56,163 bases of DNA from assembly GCF_001949145.1 (NCBI RefSeq), contig NW_019091496.1:8334-64496 (forward strand), in the 5' to 3' direction. Shown one piece after another: positions 49,101 to 56,163 of the stretch. A model generated the notes under the pieces. The model was not told the origin of the DNA. It ran no database searches and saw nothing but the letters and a program-made list of their open reading frames with translations. Position 1 is the first letter of the stretch. Every line of letters begins with the position of its first letter. The DNA is from Acanthaster planci (Eukaryota > Echinodermata > Asteroidea > Valvatida > Acanthasteridae). Position numbers and translations under genes: made by a program.

Positions 49101-52100
49101 CTGGGTAGCCAGGTCGGGAAATGCCAGCGTCGAGGCTTCCATGTCATCAGGGCTCATGTTCCCACGAGGGCGCCCTTTGGCCACTGCAGTCTTGCCGCCC
49201 ACAGACTCGTCAGCTTCTTTGTCCGACTGGTCATCGGTGTCTGGGCAGTAGGCCTGGGTCGCCAGGTCCGTGTATGCCAGTGTCGATGTCTCACCATCTT
49301 CGTCACTGTGGCCTTGAGGGCTCTTCTTTGCCTCAATGGCATCCTTATGTTGAGGGTAGTGTTTGGGCCTTCCTGGTCTCTTCGCAGGACTTGTCTCATC
49401 GTCAGTGGAAAGATTGAAAATCAGAGTTGGTTCCAGACCTACAAATACAAGAAAAAGAAGGATCAACAGCTTCATGAGTCAGAATCAAACAGAACAGTTT
49501 CGCCTCTGGGCTCTTTGAACTGGAGGGGATAGCCTTTAGTTATCACAGCACAGTTTCTTGGGTGTTGGTTGGATTTTATGGAGTCTTGCTGATACTTTTG
49601 TCATGTTTGTGTCTCAAATGAAGGAGCCTGCACACATTTAACATGCTTCAAACTTCCGTTCATAGCTACGCAAGTTGAAACAAACCAGTCAAGATACACT
49701 GAAAATTTAACAACAACAAAAAACTACAAAGAAAGAAAAGAGACAAGTGTGGGGAAAGTCCAGAACAGACAGATACTTCTTCACATCACTTAAAACTTCA
49801 AATGACACTCTAAACTGTTAAACACAGGGGTCTTTGAAACAGATTCTGCAAGGATCAACATGTCTGGCCCATTACCTTTTTAGTTATTGTATACTTTTGG
49901 TCACTTGTAGCCAGCAGTTTGCTCCAGTTTCCTTACATTTCTGAACTTGGATAAACAACTCACATACTTGAGGAAGTTAACCACATCCTGCCGGGGAGCC
50001 CGTTTTCGGGTACCTTGGGTTTGTACGCATAGCTGGGGTGTCTGATATCGGACAAAAGAGCTTGGGCCATGTACCAAAGACCGTACTCGGAACAAACAAC
50101 AGAGCTGCTGGGAATTGCCAACATTTTTCAGCTGTCAATAGCGGAGGAAATCCGTCGTTGTTTTGAAAGATTATATCACTGTTTGTGGCATTCAGCACGA
50201 GCGGATTACCACAGAGGACAAAAGTGCTCCAGCACTCCAGAGATGAGCAAACAATACCGCTGCACACTAATCTGGCCCGTTTTCACAAGACACCAGAAGC
50301 ACACTGTGCCAGTTTCGGGAACAAAAGAAACTCATGTAACACTGCACAATCTTTTTACAAGGCAGCAGGCCTGGCTGAAATTCTCTCGCACCAATAGATG
50401 TTGTCTGTTCGAGTAGAGTAGCCACCTGACAAACACTCTATAGGGTTTAGGCGTTCAGGGAAAAAAAATAAGGATTTTGGGAGATTTTTGAAAACCGAAG
50501 ATATTGAAAAATTGCCCGAATGTAGGCACTGCGTTTTTAAAAGCACCCGACGGGACAATGGTTAAGGGGTGAAAGTTCTTGTCTAGCTTACTTATTTTCT
50601 TGTTCTTTGTTTTGCCCTTGGCAGGCTCCATCTCGTCCTCAGAGTCTGGCACACCAAAAGCCTGGGTGGGTGCATCAAACAGGCCCTGCCTTCTGATCTC
50701 GTCAGCGTCATCTGTACAACAGCATTAAATGCCACACAAAGATGTTACTACCAGTAACTCTGCCGCGACTTGGATCACAACTTATGCAGGAGAATTAATT
50801 TTGGAGGAACAATGGGTCTGGTAACTGGTCATAGTTTAAAGGGATAAATTTGTCACAGTTCATTTAAATAGCTTTTAACAGGATGACATTTTATGAACCT
50901 GGGAGAACTTCGTAACAGTTGGGAATGGTTAACATAACAAGTCATATTAGAAACAATTCTTCACGCTGTTAGGGCCCTGTTTCCCTTAGCGTTTCTTAAC
51001 ACCCGGTTTGGAGTTAACCAAGCCTCCATCTGTTTCGTAACGACCATTGCAGTCAGCACAGCAAAAGCATGCATAATTCCAGAGAAAAAAAAAGTTGCTT
51101 AAATCAGTGATGAAAGAATAGAAATTTGGTCAGATCTTTTGAAATAATGTACAAAAGCACACAAATTCCAATAAAGAGTAAAAGCCAACCCGCAAGTATT
51201 TACAAGAATTAATGCAAAATCAAAAACCAGTAGCAGAACCAGAACACACACAGAGCAAAGACTCGGCAGAAAGAGAACACTAGAGCTGACCACAATCTGA
51301 GTAAGAACTAAACTCAAAAACAGACCTTGAGCCCTTGTGTTTGCCTTAACACGTATACAGTAAGTCACTTAAAGATGTGTACTGATTCTTCCTATGTACG
51401 CATTTCACCTCTGCTTCCCGGGTTCGAATCCCATCAAAGACAACACATGGATTAGGTTCTCAGTTCTTACCTGAATCGATTGGTTTTACCCAGAATATTC
51501 CTCTGGGGTTTTCCTCCCACCTCTAAAACTGTAACTGCTTCTCATTGTCAACTCTCTACAGGTTTCCCCAGGCTTGTGAGTTACAGTGCTTGGGTGCTCT
51601 TGAGGGATCCGTGGTTTCTCAACCAGAAATAATAAACAATTATAATCAAAAACATGCAACGATTCAGTTTGTGGGGAACTATGGCAAATTTACCCTCATC
51701 TGATTCCGTGGTTGCCAGGTAGGCCTGTGTTTCCTGCTCATCCGTGCCTCCATAGGGCTGAGTGGGAGCCACGGCAAGTGCATTAACATCCAGCGCAGAA
51801 TGTCGACTTCTTCCGGCTGAAAAATACAGAAAAAAGTCACAAGTTTGCTCAGGCGGGACTTGAACCCATGACCACCTGTTTACACAGATGTCTGGCCATT
51901 CCACTTCTAAGCTTGTCAAGGGTTGGCTGACCAGGTTTGAGTTGATGGGCAGTGGTGAGTACGTTAGGCAAACTTTCATAATGTATAATTTATGTATCAC
52001 AAATAGGCAATGCCACATTGGGGAAACACTTTACTTTTTGAAAAATAAATAAAGCAAGCAACAGAAAGCATAGGTACACTGACTCAAAACTAGTACAACG

Positions 52101-54637
52101 AAATAGTTAATGAGTTAATTCAACAGTGAGAAAAACCCAACGACTCAATTTTCAAATAGAATACTTACTGGTGCTTTCTTCAATATCTGATTCATTCACG
52201 ACAGTGCTCTCTGCAATTGAAAAGAGATGGAAAAAAATCTCAAGAACAACTGTGCTTGAAAAGTCGATGGCAATGAAATTTCATTTTGAGCGGAGTGAAA
52301 TCAATTCATGTAGATATCCCTGAGACTACAGTTGACCAGAGTGGTGACAGAGGCCGTGCAGACATGATCCCACCATCTACATGTATACTTGCAGGGTCAG
52401 GAGATGGATTAAGCTGCCAAACATTCCCGGAGTTCTCTGCCTCCTGGCTTGTGCGCACACATCCTGGTGCGGCAAGTATCACTCAGTGGCAGTGCCCATC
52501 AGCATGAACAAATAGGAGGTCAAAGGACGAAAGACTGCACGACAGTTGCTGAAATCATTCCGAGTCAGCATTTGTGGCACTAGGCTTTACTTGAAAAGTT
52601 GCCTCTTTCTCTTGAATTCTGGCCAAATTGAGATATTGGATCAAAAATAATACCATCTGGACGCAGTTGGCCCTACCCTCTTCTGTCCTACAACAGTAAC
52701 AACTCACCAGCTAAGGGTTTGGAGGCTGGTGTCTCTGCTACACTCCCAGGAGATATGGAGCTATCTGCTACTGCTTTCACTGTCAGAAGAAGAAGAAACA
52801 ACAAAATGATCAACATGTAGAATGTTCCAAATTCAATGAACTAACGGTAACAAACTTAACATGTACATGGGTAATTCCAGAAATGAGGGGTCCAAAAGTG
52901 TGACATGTTTGTGTCCCTGTTACATCTGACCTTTGTTATTTGACGTGGAAATATCACCGAAACTGATTTCAAACTATCAATATTTGTTTGGCAGGTAATT
53001 TGCATTAATTCATCACTCTTGGAAATCAGAGAATGTGTTCTGAACTTACAAAATCATAGGTCAGATGTGACAGGGACATGAAAAACATGGACCCCTAATT
53101 TGTGGATTAACCCGCATGTACTGTGCTTACTATCCACAACTCAATTTATAGATTAGTGCCGTGATTTTTTGCTACATTCTTGTATTTGGTCAAAGCCATT
53201 TTAAAATCAAAGGCTTCCAACAGACATGAGAATGGATGAAAACCTTTCATGGCAAAGTCTCAAAGTTGGACATGCACAAAACCTCTTCAAAAAGGAAAAA
53301 AGTGAAGGCAATTGTGAGGTACTTGTAGACAATTACATCATCTGCCATAAAAATGGAAAATATGCCTATGGGGAAAACATGTGCTGTTCAATTAATGTAA
53401 ACTGTAATAAAAAAAAAACAGATCAATGTATGCCCCCAAAATATCCACAAACTTGAGGCCCTGTCTACAGTGTCGGTGAGATACCGGTCTGTTTGAGCTT
53501 GGCAACTATGTCAAATTCAACCCTCCACACCTTCCTCACCTGTTTCTGTGGGTATATTCTCATCTGAGCTCTCGGCAAAGACCAGGGTGGCTAACTCCCG
53601 CTGTGGTGTCTCGAGGATGACCGTCTGCTTTTTCTCTGTCTCCGGTGGGGCCTGAGTCGGTTGCACGATGTCGTAGCTGGAACTGGAACCAAAATCTGTG
53701 TCCTGGCAGAGGGATCAATGATAATGCCGATGAGAACAAGGAAATGTGCGTGACTCACTTGAAACTCTATTGGCAACTGCTGTCATTTTAACATCACTTT
53801 CCAACACTTGAAGCTATACGGCACAAATGAGTGGATGATTTTGAAGGATGCATTGTGTCCGGTCACAAATCAGATCTTGTATTGTCAACACCCAACCATG
53901 AATAAAATTAGGCCCTGGATACACTTTAAATCATTCAAAATGCTCTTGGATATCATTTGTTTCGCCTAAACATGTTCAAAATGAATTGCCTACTGATTTG
54001 GAAAAACTGAAGCTGTGTCCAACATCAAAAGCAAAAATGGCAAGGATTAAATATCAAACTGGGTTTAAGACTGTGGAAGTTCTCATGCAATAATTAACCC
54101 TAACACTCCTCAATCCTTTACCTGTTGGAAGACTGATGACTGTTAGGGTTAAGTACTGAAAATGACATCCACTGACACCCACTGACACTCACTGACACCT
54201 ACTGACACCCACTGACACCCACTGACACTCACTGACACCCACTGACACCCACTGACACTCACTGACACACACTGACACCCACTGACACCTACTGACACAC
54301 ACTGTTTACAAAGTGAATTCACAAGAACGCCAGTGGTACAGTATATATTTTGAATAAAATATAACATGCATGTAGAACTTCCAAAACAGCACAATATATA
54401 TAAAAATATCTGAATATTTTTCAAATAGTGGTCCAAATCTTTAGATTACATCTTTCAAGCGGGTAATCTCTGCCATGTAAAATTACGCTGAAACACTTTT
54501 CAAATAAATGTTGCTGAATATACCTTGACTGGCTGTGCCGTGTCCTTTCCATTCTGTGCATCAAGAAGCACTGACTCGGAGCCAGTCTCTGAACCATCAT
54601 CATCACTGTCTGGGACCAGGTCTCTCCCTCTGGGTCT
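38868..54637 (-). CDS. MDC1: MDC1-like mediator of DNA damage checkpoint, 3' part, 16 exons
   Basis: Sixteen minus-strand exons join in frame to 1515 codons plus stop: 54637-54524, 53702-53540, 52779-52708, 52210-52169, 51816-51694, 50711-50592, 49438-48801, 47994-47619, 47068-46521, 45784-45623, 45075-43624, 43115-42912, 41983-41915, 41076-40977, 40153-39972, 39050-38868. All introns are GT-AG and phases agree throughout; the donor after 48801 (gttaga) is weak. Domain order matches MDC1: acidic Ser/Asp stretches, TQxF-type motifs, a basic Ser/Thr/Pro-rich linker, then C-terminal tandem BRCT. MDC1 is a nuclear scaffold that binds phosphorylated H2AX at DNA breaks and recruits the MRN complex and RNF8. 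The FHA domain expected at the N-terminus is absent, so 5' exons must lie beyond the window. PTIP and other BRCT proteins are less likely because BRCT sequence, C-terminal position and TQxF motifs all point to MDC1. Confidence 0.92.
42194..42781. mobile_element. piggyBac-like MITE copy 2 (complete, 588 bp)
   Basis: TTAA at 42194-42197 and 42778-42781 flank inverted termini ccacttcctgccaggg / ccctggcatgaagtgg. It is the only complete, close relative of the gap-containing copy at 18884. It lies in the MDC1 intron between exons 43115-42912 and 41983-41915. There is no transposase; the 96-residue open frame inside it is incidental. Confidence 0.85.
43239..43410 (+). repeat. tRNA-derived SINE-like element, family B copy 2
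   Basis: ccttgtggtcagggtttgtg is A-box-like and aggggtttgaatccgg fits the B box. A body with gaccttaggcaaagtcacag follows, related to the copy at 10657. It lies in the MDC1 intron just upstream of the BRCT1 exon, antisense to the gene. The 3' limit is uncertain. Confidence 0.65.
43624..45075 (-). other. MDC1: Large basic Ser/Thr/Pro-rich exon of the MDC1-like gene
   Basis: One exon of 484 codons, open throughout, from TPPEEATPEEKIPPLRK to ETPQKEE. It is low-complexity, rich in K, R, S, T and P, and predicted disordered. Basic patches include RRGRRSN, KRGRKPKS (44109-44130), RGRRGAK and GRGSKKGR; KRGRKP has the core of an AT-hook. QSSITDF (44053-44073) resembles a PCNA-binding PIP box. Its place between the motif array and the BRCTs corresponds to the long PST-repeat linker of vertebrate MDC1, but I see no regular PST repeat. 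Confidence 0.85.
46085..46425. mobile_element. Possible TTAA-flanked MITE
   Basis: ttaaccc at 46085-46091 and gggttaa at 46419-46425 would be TTAA duplications with CCC/GGG termini, the minimal piggyBac-type end. Inner similarity of the termini is poor, and no second copy is present in the window. It is in the intron between exons 47068-46521 and 45784-45623. Confidence 0.3.
46710..47060 (-). repeat. MDC1: Three 117-bp (39-residue) coding tandem repeats in MDC1-like exon
   Basis: Units run 47060-46944, 46943-46827 and 46826-46710. Each begins D[TA]P[VT]LQ, continues with an acidic TTED-type stretch, then a TQAY, TLAY or degenerate SRNY motif, and ends in a His/Arg-containing segment closing with E/K-P or E-R. 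The first unit has lost its first TL motif (PVLQC) and the third has lost its second (SRNY). They are in frame and inside one exon. Confidence 0.85.
48185..48377. repeat. MITE with GGGTAATTC/GAATTATCC termini
   Basis: The ends gggtaattctagaacttaggg and tggacccctaatgtctgga + attatcc form an inverted repeat of about 26 bp with a few mismatches. The inside shares tttccaagcgtgatgaat, ttacctgcc and gtcagatgtaacagggaca with the element at 52869-53113. It lies in an MDC1 intron. Confidence 0.7.
49053..49286 (-). repeat. MDC1: Duplicated 27-residue unit in MDC1-like exon
   Basis: Two units (49286-49206 and 49133-49053) share STLA[YF]xDLATQAYCxDTDDQSD followed by acidic residues. Each has one TLA[YF] and one TQAY motif plus a DTDDQSD stretch resembling the CK2-type SDTD motifs that bind NBS1 in vertebrate MDC1. 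Between them is a basic spacer containing KGRPRG. Confidence 0.85.
49977..50565. mobile_element. piggyBac-like MITE copy 3 (divergent, 589 bp)
   Basis: TTAA at 49977-49980 and 50562-50565 flank a relative of the elements at 18884 and 42194. The left end ccacatcctgccggg and inner words (ggacaaaag, ggccatgtaccaaagaccgt, ctgctgggaatt, gaggacaaaagtgctcca, cacactaatctggcccgtttt) align with copy 2. The right end is more diverged. It lies in the MDC1 intron between exons 50711-50592 and 49438-48801. Confidence 0.75.
51388..51560 (+). repeat. tRNA-derived SINE, family A copy 2
   Basis: The B box cgggttcgaatcccat is followed by attaggttctcagttcttacctga, cagaatattcctctggggttttcctcccacctct, the same body as the element at 9827. 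The A-box half is eroded. It is in the MDC1 intron between exons 51816-51694 and 50711-50592. Confidence 0.7.
51840..51990 (-). repeat. tRNA-derived SINE-like element, minus strand
   Basis: The minus strand has an A-box-like stretch (tagaagtggaatggccag) and a B box gggttcaagtcccgcc near 51853-51870. This is a pol III promoter pair of tRNA origin. It abuts the MDC1 exon 51816-51694 on its upstream side. The limits are approximate. Confidence 0.5.
52869..53113. repeat. Palindromic MITE with GGGTAATTCC ends
   Basis: The left end (gggtaattccagaaatgagg, then gtgtccctgttacatctgacc) and right end (ggtcagatgtgacagggaca, then gacccctaatttgtggattaaccc) are reverse complements over about 60 bp with mismatches. 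Total length is 245 bp. Related copies are at 48185-48377 and 38667-38842. It is in an MDC1 intron. Confidence 0.75.
54093..54153. repeat. 61-bp palindromic element, copy 2 (inverted)
   Basis: It has the same attaaccctaac...gttagggttaa ends as 5648-5708. Its loop (tttacctgttgga) is the reverse complement of the first copy's loop with one change, so the copy is inserted the other way round. The right arm has more mismatches than in copy 1. Confidence 0.75.
54171..54304. repeat. 10-bp minisatellite (ACTGACACYC)n
   Basis: Thirteen full 10-bp units plus four bases, all starting actgacac with CC, TC, CT or AC at the end. It lies directly beside the palindrome at 54093-54153, in the MDC1 intron between exons 54637-54524 and 53702-53540. 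It is non-coding; the open frame it makes on the minus strand (VSVGVSGCQ type) is an artefact. Confidence 0.95.
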
Positions 54638-54765
54638 CTGAAACAAAGAAAACCAGATGCCATTCAACTGATAAGTATCATCTATACAGCATGCATTATA
54701 CAGAGGGGTAGCTGGTTCACATACAGTGGATCTTGTGCTGTGTAAATTGGCAAGTAATAGTGATT

Positions 54766-54989
54766 TTAACCCAACCTTCCCCAAACGCACAGAATTAAAC
54801 AGAAGTAAAGTGTTTAATTCTGTGGGGATAGGTCTGGTAGGCCCATAACAGCTGGCTTTTGCATTGGGTTCGGCATACCTCAGAAAAACAAAGTCTAACA
54901 ACCTCTGTGCACAAAGTCCCATATGGGTGTTCAAATTTGTGTGAATGGAGAAGGTTAGGGCCAGCAACCCTTGGGAGGTTAGGGTTAAA
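54766..54989. repeat. 224-bp MITE with TTTAACCC ends and internal hairpin
   Basis: Terminal inverted repeats tttaacccaaccttcccaa (54766-54784) and ttgggaggttagggttaaa (54971-54989) match at 16 of 19 positions. Inside is a perfect 13-bp inverted repeat, cacagaattaaac (54788-54800) and gtttaattctgtg (54812-54824). It is upstream of the first visible MDC1 exon. The ends resemble those of the 61-bp palindromes. Confidence 0.6.
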
Positions 54990-55062
54990 AAACATAAGTT
55001 GAAAAGATTACAAAATGGGATTTCTTATAGTCTCTTTCTTATAGTCAGCATCATGCTGCATT

Positions 55063-55118
55063 CATTTTCAGTCAGAGTCAGTCAGCGCGACATTTTCAGT
55101 CAGAGTCAGTCAGCACGA
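55063..55118 (+). repeat. Two 28-bp tandem units, possible LINE 5' UTR monomers
   Basis: cattttcagtcagagtcagt followed by cagcgcga (55063-55090) is repeated at 55091-55118 with one change (gcgcga to gcacga). It lies about 210 bp before the start codon of a LINE ORF. Tandem monomers are common in 5' UTRs of some non-LTR elements. Confidence 0.6.
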
Positions 55119-55327
55119 CAAGACGTTGCTGCGACCGTGTCTCGAAGTCTCATCAATTTTAACTGTTTTCTTCTGAACAAGAGTCAGTTTTTACAACTCT
55201 AAAATAAACCTTCGCCCAGTCAAGGTGTTCTTGTCATGAACAGTTATTGATCTGCTGTAAATTTGCTGGGATTACACAAGATTTGGCCCTGAAATCCTTC
55301 GACAGCGAGATCTGACCGACTATCGTC

Positions 55328-55696
55328 ATGTCTGGATACAGTTGCATACTCTACAGTATTCTACTCGCAGCTAGCGTTGTGAATAATGCTGTCGTCGCTG
55401 GTACCGGTACTCCACCTGGTGGGTCATTGCCTGATTCAAACCTATTGTGGGAACCAACTGACCTCGACGGCCAACGCCCTCCATCTCGTTCGTGTCGTCT
55501 CCGTTACAACAGAGCAGTACTCCTGAACCTAAAAACAGGCGCAAGGCATATAAGACTCTCTACTTATGAATGGCAGACACTGAATTCTCTAATATCTGCA
55601 GTACCAGGAAAACCAAGCGTGGAATTAGAGCTGGAAAAAGACACAAGAGATTCATCCGAGTTGTTACAGGTCACCGTTGTTCCTCTCCCCAAGTGA
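55328..55696 (+). CDS. ORF1-like protein of a CR1/L2-type non-LTR retrotransposon
   Basis: An intact 122-codon frame with a hydrophobic N-terminus (CILYSILLAASVV), then RLRYNRAVLLNL and a Val/Leu-rich end. I do not recognise a nucleic-acid-binding domain. It is placed with the element because its stop overlaps the start of the endonuclease frame (TGATG at 55694-55698), as in coupled ORFs of some LINEs. It could instead be the N-terminal part of an ORF2 product reached by reinitiation. It is a mobile-element gene, not part of the host gene. Confidence 0.55.
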   Translation: MSGYSCILYSILLAASVVNNAVVAGTGTPPGGSLPDSNLLWEPTDLDGQRPPSRSCRLRYNRAVLLNLKTGARHIRLSTYEWQTLNSLISAVPGKPSVELELEKDTRDSSELLQVTVVPLPK

Positions 55697-56163
55697 TGGG
55701 CGGGAACTATGAAAAAGGTGGGGTTAACTTCACAAACTTAAAGCCAGTTAAACTTGTAAGTACACCAATTCTCACCCAACAACCCAGGCTCTGGTACCCA
55801 GCTATCCTTCCATCGATAACTTTGATCAACGCCAGATCTCTGGTTCAACAGATTGACGAATTAAATCTAATACTTGATAGCCAGAACATTGACATTGCCG
55901 CTGTTACCGAAACCTGGTTCCCTGACAGCATTGACTGCAGTTACTTTTCCATTCCGAACTACAATATCTGGAGCAAGCCTCGCATTGGAAAGAGAGGCGG
56001 TGGAGTTGCTATCTACGTGAAAAATGACATTAAAACCAGACTTCTTACTGAAGTGTCTGTTCCTCAGGAATTAGAAGCCCTATGGGTGTGGGCTCGCCCT
56101 CCCCGTTTGCCACGTTCCATCACGGGATTGGTCTTTTGTGTTGTATACCACCTGCCTGCATCC
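55696..56163 (+). CDS. Non-LTR retrotransposon ORF2, APE-type endonuclease (truncated by window end)
   Basis: The frame opens at the ATG overlapping the previous stop and stays open for 156 codons to the window edge. LINARSLVQQIDEL has the catalytic Asn of the endonuclease motif (Asn at 55829). NIDIAAVTETWFPD has the catalytic Glu (55909). KRGGGVAIYVKND is the next conserved block. This is the N-terminal AP-endonuclease domain of a CR1/L2/jockey-group ORF2; the reverse transcriptase would follow outside. The frame is undamaged here, so the insertion is fairly young. Its orientation is opposite to the MDC1-like gene. Confidence 0.85.
   Translation, partial: MGGNYEKGGVNFTNLKPVKLVSTPILTQQPRLWYPAILPSITLINARSLVQQIDELNLILDSQNIDIAAVTETWFPDSIDCSYFSIPNYNIWSKPRIGKRGGGVAIYVKNDIKTRLLTEVSVPQELEALWVWARPPRLPRSITGLVFCVVYHLPAS

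Larger units (their letters stand above)
46521..53702 (-). other. MDC1: T-[QL]-x-[YF] motif array of the MDC1-like protein
   Basis: I count 19 motifs. Exon 53702-53540 has TLVF. Exon 51816-51694 has TQPY, TQAY. Exon 50711-50592 has TQAF. Exon 49438-48801 has TLIF, TLAY, TQAY, TLAF, TQAY, TLKY, TLRY, TLAY. Exon 47994-47619 has TQAY, TLAY, TLAY. Exon 47068-46521 has TQAY, TLQY, TLAY, TLQY. Most are followed by Asp/Glu/Ser-rich residues. Vertebrate MDC1 carries a few TQxF motifs phosphorylated by ATM and bound by the RNF8 FHA domain; RNF8 FHA favours an aromatic at +3. I infer the same role here with Tyr mostly replacing Phe. Confidence 0.8.

Noticed and set aside
54171-54304. Regular repeats resembling a CRISPR array
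   Set aside because: Units are 10 bp with no spacers, in an animal intron; it is a minisatellite.
54500-54967. 155-residue minus frame as a first MDC1 exon with start codon
   Set aside because: Residues upstream of 54637 have no FHA features and a strong acceptor (tttctttgtttcag) sits at the exon edge; the frame upstream is MITE and intron.

Overview
The window is animal nuclear DNA: two multi-exon genes with GT-AG introns, long AT-rich introns and spacers, many short interspersed repeats and one assembly gap of Ns (19002-19297). Abundant tacatgtaca-type stretches, tRNA-derived SINEs, a DIRS-type retroelement relic and a CR1/L2-like LINE suggest a marine deuterostome invertebrate (echinoderm, hemichordate or cephalochordate). 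That placement is an inference; no species is identified.

Left half, plus strand: the 3' part of a nuclear receptor-binding protein (NRBP1/Madm) gene. Twelve coding exons between 9469 and 21289 join in frame to 418 codons plus a stop. They cover the pseudokinase domain and the conserved C-terminus. The N-terminal exon(s) were not found, so positions 1-9468 are read as a large upstream intron. The last intron holds two minisatellite-like tracts.

Middle (21290-38867): a convergent spacer of about 17.6 kb. It contains the NRBP1 3' flank, a LINE-like 3' tail, about 10 kb with nothing recognisable, a zone of degenerate sequence, and a broken DIRS retrotransposon (Gag-like plus reverse transcriptase) at about 35.6-37.4 kb.

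Right half, minus strand: an MDC1-like DNA-damage mediator gene. Sixteen exons between 54637 and 38868 join in frame to 1515 codons plus a stop. From 5' to 3' they give acidic Ser/Asp stretches, an array of 19 T-[QL]-x-[YF] motifs partly carried by internal repeats, a long basic Ser/Thr/Pro-rich linker with AT-hook-like motifs, and a tandem BRCT domain that keeps the gamma-H2AX-contacting residues known from human MDC1. The expected N-terminal FHA domain is not in the window and probably lies beyond 56163.

The right edge (about 55063-56163) is the 5' part of a CR1/L2-like non-LTR retrotransposon in plus orientation. Non-autonomous elements are scattered through introns: three copies of a TTAA-flanked piggyBac-like MITE, several palindromic MITEs, and tRNA-derived SINEs.

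The two genes have no known joint pathway. NRBP1 is a pseudokinase adaptor linked to ubiquitin ligase and trafficking/growth control; MDC1 organises chromatin around double-strand breaks. The most notable content is the expanded T[QL]x[YF] array of the MDC1-like protein.
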